Source: Gonium pectorale
Lineage: Eukaryota > Chlorophyta > Chlorophyceae > Chlamydomonadales > Volvocaceae
Direction of reading: 5' to 3'
Assembly: GCA_001584585.1 (NCBI GenBank)
Contig: LSYV01000047.1
Span: 213,593 to 253,129 of the forward strand
DNA: 39,537 nucleotides
Part shown: positions 20,601 to 31,753 of the stretch, in pieces
Layout of the letters: each line of letters begins with the position of its first letter
Numbering within the stretch: the stretch's first letter is position 1
Position numbers and translations under genes: made by a program
Notes under the pieces: model-generated
Told to the model about the DNA's origin: nothing
The model's input: the letters and a program-made list of their open reading frames with translations, nothing else
The model's database searches: none

Positions 20601-23600
20601 GGCGTATAGCCAGATTTCAGACGTGCTGCTGCGGCTGCTGCTGGACGCGAGGCAGCGGGGGAGCGGAGTGGCGGCCGCGCTGGCGGCGGCAGCGGAGGGC
20701 CCGGGGGCGCGGGCGCTCAGCACGGGGCTGCTGGCGCTCGCCAAGGGTAGGTTGACAAAGTCCTTCTGTACGCGGCATGGCTGTCATTTCCCATCACGCT
20801 ACCCGTGGTTCCGCTATAGAGGCGCAGTTGCGACGGGACGCACGGCTCGTGCGGCCCGCAGCCCCTGTTCCGACAACATTCAACCTGTAACAACGTGCAG
20901 CAGCAACCAGTAGCAAGCCCCTGCCCGCGGGCTGGCGCCCTCTTGCGCTCGCAGGGCTGCGGGACGCGCCCTCCGCCGCACGGCGCGACCTGCAGACCCG
21001 GCTGCTGGTGCAGTTTGGGGAGCTGGGCCGGCGTGCGGGCGGCTCAGACGGCTCCTCGGGCCCGGCGGTGGTGGCAGAGATGGGCGCCCTGCTGCCGGCG
21101 CTGGCGGAGGCGTGCGAGGGGCTGGAGGGCGCCGGCCTTGACTTCTCCAGCCGCTTCAGTGGACTGGACCTGGCGGCGTCGCAGCGGAACGGCGGGGCCG
21201 GCACGGGCGCACCACGTTCGGATCAGCACATGGTCAAAGTGAGGCGGCGATGGAAGAAGCTATGGGTAGGGATGCACCGGTTCCATGTCTCATTGGGGCG
21301 AGGCTGGCCCGATCGGCTGGTAGAGGAGCGGGCTGAGTTCAGTGGCAGGTTGACGCAATGTCGCAACTTTGCAGCTTGTCAATGCCTGTGTGCTGAGGTA
21401 GCCCCTCCTCCCCCCCAAACCCATCCCAATCCCAGTTGCTGCGCAAGTTCTGGCTCTATTGTGCACTGTTCGGGCTTTGCAGCAGCCGTGGTACGCCCGC
21501 CGACCAGCTTGCGGCTGCGGGGCGCATCGCGGCAGTGACCCCGCTTCTGCTGCTGGGGCAGGGGCCCAGCAACGAGCTGGATATGGCGGAGCAGCTCAAG
21601 GTGCGTGAACGTGGAAAGAAGCGTGGGGGATCCGGTAGCGCCCGGCCCGGGACCGCGTGCGCCATATACTCCACAGGGCACTGCAACCCGAGACGCATGT
21701 GGTGCGAGCCATGTTTCACACTAAGTGACCGGGGTGGCGCCGAGACGCCAAACCTAGTGTCAGCTGTGCGACGACGGCACGATGTGGCGGATCAGAGGAA
21801 GCGATAGCCAGCCTTCAACCAACGGCTCATGCAACTGACGTTGTAACCTCCCCTTCCATATTTACATACAGTGTGTCGTGCCCACTGCAACCCGTAAGTC
21901 CCATACCGCCCCGTTCCCACGTGCCCGCAGGCCGAGCTCGGGGACCTGCTGCGGCTGGCTGGCGAATCTGCGGCGGCGCCCGCACGGCTGCGCGCTTCCC
22001 TGCAGAACACCTTGGGCGTGTCCCCCAGCGGCACCCCGCAGCCGCCCCCCGATGCCAACAAGACCGCCTACCTGCTGACGGTCGCCACTGCAGAGCTGTG
22101 CCGAGTCAAGTACGCACCGCTGACGGGCAACGGTGGGTGCGCACGGCGGCGTCTTGCCTTGCGATGTCTCCTGACTGGCCACAGGCAACGGGAAGGCGCA
22201 ATGGCCTGGAAGCGTCACATGGCACAGCATCAGCACTTAGGTGCCACGTGCCCTGCACCTCATATGCACTCTCGGGGTCTGCCTTGAAGGGAAGGCGCAT
22301 TGCAGAACGTTCTTGTGACTTCAAGCATGTTCCCTCATAGATATCCCCCCCTTGCCGCCTGCGTTGCGTCGCCTGCAGCCGAGTCAAGCCCCATCTCGGT
22401 GGTGCTCACCTACATACAGTCAGCTGACCCGCTGTCGGCAGATGCGGCATGGTAGGGTAGCAGGAGCTGCATCAGGGCGAGGGATAAGGTACCGCGAAGT
22501 AACAAACATTCCTATTGGTGATGATGTTGGCTGTGGATTGTCGGAAATCCCCCCTCCTAAGGCTTTTGTAGCGTACCGGTAGCCCATGCCTGCTTTCCGG
22601 CCTCTGCTTGCTTCATCCACGGCCATATTATCAACAATCCAACGCCTGCGGGCACACACGGCTCGTGCCCCCAGGTACACGGCCGTTGCCGAGAAGGCCT
22701 TCGCGGTGTACCTGGAGCGGCTCAAGGAGGAGGCGGCCGGAACCGCGGCTGGCGTCCCGCCAGCAACCGCCGTCCACGGAACTCACACCGACCGGCGCCG
22801 CGCCTCCAGCTACCCCGGCGGCCGCGGGCCCAGCTATGCCGGCGTCTCCGCCCTGTCTGGCACTCCCGGCAACGGCGGTGCAGCTCCAGGAGGCGTATCC
22901 TGGGTGCCGGAGACTGTAATAAACGGCCCTGACGGCGACACCAACGGCCCCATCGCCGCTGCCGTCGCCGCCGCCGCTGACGCCGCAGCGGCGTCCAGCG
23001 TGGTGGAGCGCTGCCTCGAAGGTCTGGCGGTGACGCTCATCCGGAACCTTGGCGGCTCGGGCGGCCACGCGGAGGGCCGTGCGCCCGCCGCTACGGCGGT
23101 GGCGGATCGGTTACTACGGCGCCTGCTGGCGGGCTACTCGCCTCTCTACTGGCGGCACGCCTGCGTCTCGGCCCTGCTGAGTAAGGCTAGGCCAAAGGGG
23201 CTGGGACGGCATCTGAAGCAGTTGCCGGTCAAGCGTAGAGCCAATGCTGCTTGCCCCGACCGAAAGAATAAAGATTGCGAAGATGGCATTGGTGTAAAGA
23301 ACAGGCACAAGGCCAGCGTGCACGTGCGGTTCGTTTGCCCCATCTTTACCAATCTACCCGCTCATGGACCTGCGTGGCATCACCCAGGCGAGCTGGAGGC
23401 GGAGGAGGGTCTGGACCACCCGCTCAGCGAGGTGCACGGAATGAGCAACCTGAGTACCAGCGCCGTGGTGTCGGACGCGGTGGCGGCGGGTGGCGGCGGG
23501 GCGGTGTGGCGCTGGCTGCGGGACTGGGTGCGGACGGCCGCGAGCGCAGCGCCCACCCGCACAGAAGCACTGCTGCACCAGTTCCTGGGACAGGTGGGGC

Positions 23601-26600
23601 GCGGTGTGTCCACATGCGTTGGCTCCGTGTTATTCTCGGGTGAGGTGCTGTGACTTCATGAGCCCGGCCTATCTACAGAGCGCGTAATCTTGTACCCATC
23701 GCAAAAGCGTTGCTTAGCTTTTGCCACGCGTTGCTGTGTCCTTGATCCCCTCGCCTGTACCCTCTCCCTTGCCCGCGGCACGGGCAGTCGAGCATTGCGT
23801 CCTACACGTTGGGCGGTGACAGCCCCGTTGGTGCGGGCTCCCTGGGCGCCTCCGCGCCCGGCGCCTCGGCCCCTGCCTGGGCCTCACAACGCGCGCACGT
23901 GGCCGCGCTGCGCCGCGCCGCCGACCTGCTGGCCATCTGCGCCCAGGCCCGGCGCGGGGCGGCAGGCGGCGCAGGCGCGGGAGTGGCGGCGGACGCCACG
24001 ATGGCCCTGTGCAGGAAGCTGTTCTACGCGGGTGAGATCACGCTGGGGTCACAAGATTGGCAGCAGGTTGTTGTAGCGGGCCAACACGGAGGCCAATACG
24101 GACGACGCCATGAGCGATGCGAAGCCTTTTACGGTGCCGCCTCCGGACTCATTGCCAAGGCCCGCTTCGCTCGGCGCGCAGGTGCAATCGCGGGCGTGCA
24201 GCACTCAGGCCTGGTCCCCTCCTCGGGTCCCGCCGCGCTGGCGGAGCTGACGCTGGCTAGCCTAGATGACGGCCTGGCGGCCGCGCAGCACAGCCCTCGG
24301 CTGCTGGAGCAGCGCTATCTGGCGGCGGCGGCCTTCCTGGCGCGCGAGGCGGCCGAGGCGGAGGGAGGCGACGGCGACGGGCGGGGCGTGGGCGTGCTGG
24401 CGAGCAGTGCCGCCCCCGCTGTGTGCTACCGCCTGCTGCAGGGGCTGTGCTCCGCGCCACTGCGGCGGTGAGGCAGTTTTGGGCAGTAGCCGCGGGGCTG
24501 GCTCTGCATATAGGAACCGTGTAGGGCTTTACAGCTGTCTACTGTTGAAAGTACCCTCCTGCTTTCAAGGTATTGAGGCACTGGCCCTCCGCGCCCGCGC
24601 CATGCAGCTTCACGCCCGACATGATGGGCCTGGCGGTGTTCGCGTGGACCTGGATCACCACCGCCGGCCCCGCCTGGCTGCTGCCGCTGGTCAGCCGCGC
24701 GGCCGCGGCGTGGGCCGTGACGGTTGACCGTGGGCTGGGCCTCTTCAGCGGCCCCTGGAAGCACGACCACCACCACCCCGGCAGCGAGGCCGCGGGTGCG
24801 GATGCAGACTCCGCTGACGGCTCGGCGCGCGAGGCGGAGCTGCTTGCGGCGCTGGCGTGCCACCAGCAATGGGTGGCCTTCCTGTACGAGATTTGGAACT
24901 CGGTAGCCGACCGGACGGACGCGGAGCGGCGCGCCCTGGCCGCTGTGTTTGAGCGGCTGCTGCACCAGTCCCTGGTGCGCACGGAGGCGCTGTGCAGCCA
25001 CCCCGCCGCCGTGGGGCCGCTGTTCCGCCTGCTGCAGCTGGCGCTGTCCTACTGCGCTCTCACGGGGCGGCAGCGGCCCGCCGGCACGGCATGCCCGCCC
25101 TCGCACGCGCTGTTGTACGAGCGGGCGCTGCGCGCGGGGCTGCTGTGGTTTGCGCACCCGGTGGGCTTCTCTGCGCGCATCAGCCAGCGGCAGGCGGAGG
25201 AGCAGGTGGCGGCGGTGGGAGACTTTGCGGCGCTGCTGGGCGCCACCAGCTCACGCGCCATGGTGCCGGGCCCCGCGGAGCCGCTGTACGACAAGGAGAG
25301 GGACGGACCATCGGCGATCGAGGCCGGTGAGTAATACTGGGCATTCTGCATTGCCATGTATGCCGATATCTGGTATGTGGTGCGGTGTAAAATGAAATGT
25401 CTGGTCCGCGAGGTCGTAACAGCTGGTCTCCGAACGTTTACTTACCCTCGTCCTTCCCTGCGGCTGTCCACACGCCATCAGCCAAATGGGAGTCTCGGCC
25501 GACGGTCAGCTGTGTGGTGTGGGGTCACGGCACGAAGGAGCTGAAGACGTCGGACGCAGCAGAGCTGCTGCAGACGCTTTGCCGCGCCGAGCAGGCACGC
25601 CTGCGCGTGTGGGCGCGGCCCCTAGAGGCGGTGGCGGCGGCTCCCGGCGGCCCCTCGATGGCACTGAACGATTCGCACATCAAGACGGCCTGGCGGGTGC
25701 GTGCTGGGTGCCGCGGGCGCTATCAACTTGCGCGGTCCCCTCTGGTGCCCCAGGCTTACGGGTGTTCGTTGACTGGGGCTGGGGTACTCCACAACTTCAG
25801 CTCTTCAACGTCATCAACTCATCATTGCAGCGCTGCTAGCGTTACGGGTTTGGGGGCGGGAAGAAGGCACCCGGTCGTCCCCTATTCACACATCGAATCA
25901 CCATGCCGGCGTCCGGCTCCATGTGTCCGGCAGCCCCGGCCGCTGCTGGTGCGAAGGAGCATGCGATGCCAAGTCCCATCATCCTTCCGTACCCTTCGCT
26001 GAACCATGCTGCCCACCCGCAGGTCTCTCCGCAGCTGGCGGTGGCCGTTCTGCGGCGGAGCACCGGATCCACGCCCGCGGTGCACGCCGCCCTGGAGCGG
26101 CTGCTCATGGACTCTGTGGCGGACCCGCGGGTCACCTCCCTGCCCGAGGCGGCCCTGGTGCTCGCCTCGTCGCCCGCCGCGCGCAGTGACCCGCGGCGGC
26201 CTCTGGACGCGCTGGCTGTGTGGGCTCCCGCTGGCGTGGTGGAGGGCCTGCAGCTGATGTGCGGCCCCGCGCAGGCGCACACGGGCATCAAGGCCTACGC
26301 GCTGCGCTGCCTGCACGCCGCACCGCCGGCCAAGGTGGCCTTCTTCCTGCCGCAGCTGGTGCAGGTGGGGGACGGGGGGCGGGCGCGGGCTGACGGGGTG
26401 CAGGCAAACAGGGACGTTGCCACGTGGACACATGGTACCACTATGCCGCGGAAAGGCGGGGCAGCAATGCGCCGTATCACAAATGTGACTGGCGCTTGTA
26501 CGCATCCGCGGCCAGGTCGGTGCTGCTCAACAGCTGCGGGACGCTGTACCTGTTGTGGGTGCTTGGCGTTGTCAGCCCGCCGTCAACCCAGCCCTGCTGG

Positions 26601-29255
26601 CCAGCAGTCTTGCAAAAGCTTCTACGGTACTTCACTTTGCTTGCCTTCTTGTCCGTTACTCCTTCACCATTCGGCCTGCCCACGTCTCCTCCATCCACCA
26701 TCAGGCTCTCCGCACCGACACCGACGGCGCCACCGCGCGCTTCCTGCTGGACACGGCGGCTGCGGACGACCTGTTTGCGCACCAGCTCATCTGGGCGCTG
26801 GCCACCGAGGAGCAGCCGCCCCCGGAGGCCTTCAATCCTGAGGTCAAGCGGTGCGCCGGGATGGTTGGGTTGTGGTAACTTGCCGAATGGGCGGCGGCGC
26901 GCACCGCACAGGTTGTTGCCAAATGCGAGCTGACGGTCACTTTTGGACCATAGTGCTTCGCTGATTTTTGCGTGTTCAACTGCCCTTATCCCCTCGCGTC
27001 ATGCTCTGCCCTGCAGCTCGGGCTGGCAGCCTCCCAAGCCCACGGGTCTGTGGGAGCCGGCCGGCAAGCTCAAGGAGCGCGCGCTGGCGAGCATGAGCAC
27101 CAAGAGCGCCGCCTTCTACACGGCGGAAGCGTCCTACTTCGACAGCATCACCAGCATATCAGGTGTGTTCAGCGAACGATTCAAAAGAACTATTTCACGC
27201 GGATAGGTTTGCCGAAGAGGTTTCATACAAATTGGAAATCACTGTCCGTGGATTCGCTGCGCCATGGTCCTCCGACTGCGGCCTCCCCCGCGTCCTGCAG
27301 GCATTCTCAAGAAGCTGGAGCCCGACGAACGGCGCGCCAAGATCCGCTCCGAGCTGCTGGGCTTCGCGCCCTCCCGCACCGACCTGTACGTGCCCACCAA
27401 CCCTGACTGCCGGGTGGTGGCACACATACCCGAGAGCGGCACACCTATGCAGAGCGCGGCTAAGGTGCGGTGCGGTGCCGTGCTGTTGCGCGCAGGAGAC
27501 CTGGACAGCGCCCGTCTGCGAGCTCCAGCTCGTCCAGGCCACCGTGGGTTGTGAACACGCTGTCTTACTGCTGCACTCTACCCATCCTGCCAGGTGCCCA
27601 TCTTGGTCGCCTTCAAGGTGGAGCAGCAGCAGCCTCAGCCGCTGCCGCCCCTGCAGCGCACCCTGGCCTGCATATTCAAGGTCGGGGACGACGTGCGGCA
27701 AGACGTGCTGGCGCTGCAGGTGCGGGGGCTGTAAATGTAGGCGTGGGGAGAGCGTGCGATTGACGCAAGCCTCTTGTGGGAGCTATGGCCTGTTTGGCAT
27801 GCGCCGCCTAGGGGCGCCAGCAACGCCGCGGGCCATATTTGCAAGGTTGCGCATGCCCACGTCATTCCCGGCCGGCACCCCGGCCGGCCGCGCCCGGCTC
27901 ATCCCGCCAGGTCATCTCCATCCTGCGCGACGCCTTCACATCCGCCGGCCTAGACCTGTACCTGCGTCCGTACGGCTGCATTCCCACGGGCTACGAGCGG
28001 GGAGTGATCGAGGTTGTGCCGCACACAAAGTCTCGGTGAGCTGCGGTTGAGCGGGTGGGCGGGGGCTGTGAGAGGCTGGGAGGTGGACTTGGTGCCGTTT
28101 TTGTATTGTGCTTCCCCGTTCCTGCTCTCGAGAGCTGCCGTGCAATGAGGAGCCAAGGTTACTCCCGGCTGTAGCCTCAAGAGTTGTGGGGTTGCCCAGC
28201 GTGCCGTGACGTCATCAGCTGAGCCCGCGCCGCTGTGCCTGCAGCGCTGCGCTGGGCGAGCTGTCCGACCGCGGGCTGCACGACATCTTTGTGTCGCAGT
28301 TCGGCCCGCCTGGCAGCTCCCCCTTCGAGGCGGCTCGGCGCAACTTCATCACCAGCGAGGCGGGGTACGCCATCGCGTCGTTCCTGCTGCAGGTGCGGGA
28401 GCCGGGGTACGGCAGCAGGTAGACAGATAAAAAAAAAACGCCCACGTTCTTCTAGAAAGAGACACCCAGGGCCTGAACATGGAGCACTCCGCGCTTGCGG
28501 TTGCCTATTGGACGATCTCCATGCTCCGCCCGTCCCAGCTGGCTTGCGAGGGAATGCGTTCTGGCGAGGCAAGGCCCCTTACACCCGTCCTTGTCACGTC
28601 CACTCCCCCAGGCCAAGGACCGGCACAACGGCAACCTGCTGATCGACTCGGAGGGCCACCTGGTGCACATCGACTTCGGGTTCATCCTGGAGATCAGCCC
28701 CGGTGGCAACATGGGCTTTGAATCGGCGGCCTTCAAGCTCAGCCACGAGATGACGCAGCTGCTGGACCCGGGCGGCTGCAGGAACAGCGGCGCGTTCCGG
28801 CTGTTCGAGGAGCTGTGCGTGCGGGGGTACCTGGCGGTAAGTCATGGGGCGGGGTTGGCAGGCGGGGCGCCAGGCCGGCGTCCGCAGGGCCTGCGGTGAG
28901 GCCTGTGGCATCCGCCAAGCCCCCGTCTTAACCCTACGTGGCCCGCGGCCCGGGGGTGCCTGCCAATGCTGTGACTCCCATGACCCGGCCTCTTCGCACG
29001 CCTCTTCGCCCTCCCCTCCAGGCCCGCACGGTGGCGGAGCCAATCATCGCCACGGTGGCGCTCATGGAGCGCAGCGGCCTGCCCTGCTTCGGCTACGGCA
29101 AGCCGCTGCCCAACCTGCGCAAGCGCTTCCACCTGGAGATGAGCGACGCAGCGGCGGCCGCCTTCATGCGGGCTGCCATCGCGGACGCCTACCAGAAGTG
29201 GACCACGGGCTTCTATGACTACATCCAGGCGCTGCAGAACAGGATCCCCTACTAG
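17689..29255 (+). CDS. PI4KA: Phosphatidylinositol 4-kinase, type III alpha
   Basis: Makes phosphatidylinositol 4-phosphate from PI and ATP, mainly at the plasma membrane in this family. Twenty-five phase-consistent exons give 2218 residues: 17689-17839, 17957-18015, 18257-18384, 18531-19416, 19644-20331, 20558-20746, 20955-21238, 21436-21600, 21931-22132, 22379-22451, 22675-23180, 23388-23593, 23788-24031, 24182-24467, 24608-25326, 25482-25696, 26023-26364, 26705-26850, 27017-27162, 27301-27464, 27594-27719, 27911-28035, 28245-28392, 28612-28836, 29022-29255. All introns are GT-AG. The N-terminal 1660 residues are helical-repeat-like with Ala/Gly-rich inserts. The PIK accessory domain spans about 1668-1830 ([11 protein letters not shown]). 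The kinase domain runs from about 1880 to the end: PMQSAAK, the ATP-binding region ending [17 protein letters not shown], catalytic loop KDRHNGN (Asp2069), metal-binding HIDFGF (Asp2087) and the PI4K-typical [13 protein letters not shown]. Plant and animal homologues are about 2000-2100 residues. The kinase assignment is firm; exon 10 and the N-terminus are less certain. Confidence 0.93.
28429..28438 (+). repeat. Ten-base adenine run in a PI4K intron
   Basis: A10 homopolymer within the intron 28393-28611, unusual in such GC-rich surroundings. I saw no flanking target-site duplication that would mark it as a retroposon tail. Confidence 0.7.
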
Positions 29256-30279
29256 GGGGCCGCGGGGGAAGAGGCGAGTGTGGCTCCGGATCCCAGCTTG
29301 TAGCCATCGGATGCAGGCCGCGTTGTGCATGGGAGAGGACCTATGAGCCCAAGCGGGATGTGGACGAGGTTTGGATTACGCGGGGGCAGACAGCTGGCGG
29401 GTGCTGACAGTATGCGTGGTGAGGGGCGATGCGGCGGCTGGCCTCCAGCGTGCGTGGCAAGGGGCAAAGTGGTGGGTCGCTTAGGGTACGGTCTATGGCG
29501 TGGGTTTGTTTTGTGACAGCTGAGGCTACAGGAGGCGAAAGGGGCACGCCTTCCTTGCGATATATTCAAATCTACGACAGACATGCAAAGCTGATCGGGC
29601 AGAGTGGACACGGATGAGCGACAGTCCTCCGCGCAGAGACGCGCTGCAGAGACCGCGCGACGGCGTGCTTGACACCTTGCACGGCAAGCCGGCGCCTTGA
29701 TCGCCTCCGGCCACCGCAAGAGCGTGCAGGTACATGATGAATCCGAAAGGCGCCTTAGAAGCCATTGCATAATTTAGCTTCATAGCGCAAGTGAACTGGT
29801 GCTGGAAGGATACGGACATGGACTGTCAGATTAGTGCACGGTAGCGCGCGGCCGAAAGACTGTGCTGTGACGGCCCTTGGGCGCTTGACATAGGGGGCTC
29901 ATACTTCCCGAGCAACAGTCGGCTGAAGGCTCATAAGTGTTGTCCTTGCATCTCAGACATTCACATCAAGGGCCCCCCCGGACAGCGTGTATTGGGTACA
30001 GTGCGCACGTACGCGGTCCTCCTTTCGAAGGCGGTGCATAGTGCATTGCGCATACCTCGACGACCTAACTGCACCGTTGCAGCGTGGTCCTGGCTTAGAG
30101 CACCGATGGACCTCGACCAATACGGAGCATGCCTGTACGGAGCATGCACAGTAACGGTGCACGACGTAACGGTCAGCACTACGTGCTGACGCATATTCTT
30201 ACGATCTCACTCACGTTCTGTTTGGCTAGCACTTCTTCAGTATGTAGGCGTACAACAAGCCCCTGTTGAGGCGGTTGCC
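29256..30279. other. 3' UTR of PI4K gene and upstream region of gene 6
   Basis: About 1 kb without a supportable coding exon. I found no TGTAA in it, so the PI4K polyadenylation site is undefined. The right half (about 29980-30200) is unusual in containing direct and inverted short repeats, described separately. No RNA gene was recognised. Confidence 0.5.
30121..30190. repeat. Clustered direct repeats and a palindrome upstream of gene 6
   Basis: TACGGAGCATGC occurs twice, at 30121-30132 and 30135-30146. GTAACGGT occurs twice, at about 30151 and 30166. They are followed by an inverted repeat, GTCAGCAC and GTGCTGAC, at 30172-30190 with a three-base TAC spacer. The cluster lies 90-160 bases upstream of the gene 6 start codon, so it could be regulatory or a scar of a mobile element. 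Confidence 0.7.
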
Positions 30280-30947
30280 ATGCTGTCACTAGTCGTCGCA
30301 GCCGTTTCGCTCGCGTGGTTTGTATACAACTGGCTTTTAACTCGCAGAGCCGCTCACGGTAACAACAAAGCGACACTTTACCGCGACTACGAGGAGGCAG
30401 CCGTGCATGCAGGTCATGTCGCATACTATTTGAGGCAACTTCGCTTGCGTTTCAGTGACAATGAGAAGCTGGTTTCGCTGTACCTGGCCACGCGCGAGCG
30501 AGCGGAGCCCACGGAAGGTGAGCTCTACAACCGCTCCTCGACCGTTCGTGTGTTTCCGTGCCAACGGGTCACGGCCGCCTCGCTCTAGCGCGCCTACTGT
30601 CTCTAAACCCTTCCCCTTACCCTCGTCGTGAACCCTCCCCCTTGCCCTTAACGTTGCCGTACACAGACCAGCACAATCAGGGCTTGGGTGAGGCCGCCCG
30701 CCGAGCGGATTGGATGGAGATCAAGTCGCACCTCGTTAGGGCTGAGCTCTTTTGGGACCGGGTCATACGCATGGTTGACGAGGGCTTACTGCCTAACGAC
30801 CTGCTGGCTGATAGTAGCTGGCGTTGGCGGTTAACAAACTTTGCCAATATGGCCGTACCCATGGCCGACGCCGTGGGCATCGCTGAGTATGGACATCTCT
30901 ACCAGAGAAAGGCGGTGTACCGTTGGCCCAACCACCGCCACCCGTGA
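30280..30947 (+). CDS. Small protein with N-terminal membrane anchor
   Basis: Not firmly recognised. Two exons, 30280-30517 and 30667-30947, join at phase 1 (donor GTGAGC, acceptor CACAG) to give 172 residues. Residues 2-20 (LVVAAVSLAWFVYNWLL) form a membrane-spanning helix, followed by basic residues (TRR), so the rest probably faces the cytosol or stroma. The soluble part is mostly helical and rich in aromatic and charged residues, without the Ala/Gly-rich low complexity of its neighbours. Segments such as YEEAAVHAGHVAYYLRQL and LFWDRVIRMVDEGLLPNDLL give it the feel of the small bacterial DUF4760-type membrane proteins, but I cannot confirm homology. It lies downstream of the PI4K gene on the same strand, which by itself says nothing about function in a eukaryote. 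Confidence 0.68.
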
Positions 30948-30979
30948 CGTGGAGAGTTTTGGCAGTGTGCACCGCTGCT

Positions 30980-31033
30980 GCCACTGCTGCACACGACCGC
31001 TTCAGCGCCACTGCTGCACACGACCGCTTCAGC
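30980..31033 (+). repeat. Two perfect 27-bp tandem copies
   Basis: The unit starting GCCACTGCTGCACACGACCG is present twice back to back, at 30980-31006 and 31007-31033, with no differences visible. It begins about 33 bases after the stop codon of gene 6, in its 3' untranslated region. Confidence 0.9.
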
Positions 31034-31693
31034 GTGCAGGCGTTGGCGTGACGTATGCCCTTCACTGAAGGCCCTACCCCCCCTGCTGCCCTTCACGTTG
31101 GTTCCGGTGACCCAAGAGTGTGCATCGTGCCTGGCCTCGTGCTGCCGAGCATCAAAGTCTATTCGGTTGCAATTGCACCTCTGCTGTGCCAGGAGTGGCC
31201 AGGCGTGGTGGCTGCCGGCTCTTTGCAATGCGGTAATGCGAGCGCTGTGCCGCTGCTGAGGGGCGCACCTGGCGCGCTGCATCTTCATCACTCGAGTCAC
31301 ACCCGGTCACAACCGGCGTGCAGCTGTGGGGCTGGATGGGACTGATGGCCAAACCGCACCAGCAACCGGCAATTGGAGATGGGCATTGTACAGGTAGTTG
31401 CTAACTTGCTATCATGGCACACTGTTGGCCAGGTGGAAAGGCGCTTGTACCGGTAGTCCATACCTGAACAGGAGTGTTAGTGTCTATCCGTCAGATGGAG
31501 AAGGTGTTGGATGGTCTGGAGTTGTGGGGCTACGTGGGCGTTTGAAATTCGCTGAAATGTGTTCCTGCGCCATCTGACGTGTATGACGGTTGGTGGTTGG
31601 CCAGATGCGGTTGCGTACGTGCGGGAAGCCGCGGCATGCACGAGGCCAGAGACGTGACCGGAACACTAGAAGAAGCCATGCTCTCATGCCTTT

Positions 31694-31698
31694 TGTAA
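31694..31698 (+). terminator. Likely TGTAA polyadenylation signal, gene 6
   Basis: TGTAA preceded by a T run, about 750 bases after the gene 6 stop codon and 55 bases before the ATG of gene 7. It is the only copy I found in this interval. Confidence 0.45.
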
Positions 31699-31753
31699 CA
31701 TTCTGTGCCGGTGGCCTGAGCTGAGCTCTTTTCCGAATATCAAGCAAGTAACA

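Larger units (their letters stand above)
30948..31753. other. 3' UTR of gene 6 and promoter region of gene 7
   Basis: No supportable coding exon. It contains a 27-base tandem duplication (30980-31033) and a TGTAA signal at 31694, only about 60 bases before the start codon of the next gene. If that signal belongs to gene 6, almost the whole interval is 3' untranslated region and the promoter of gene 7 must overlap it. Confidence 0.5.

Noticed and set aside
22515..22560. Possible C/D snoRNA in a PI4K intron (GTGATGAT box)
   Set aside because: No D box (CTGA) or terminal stem at a suitable distance.
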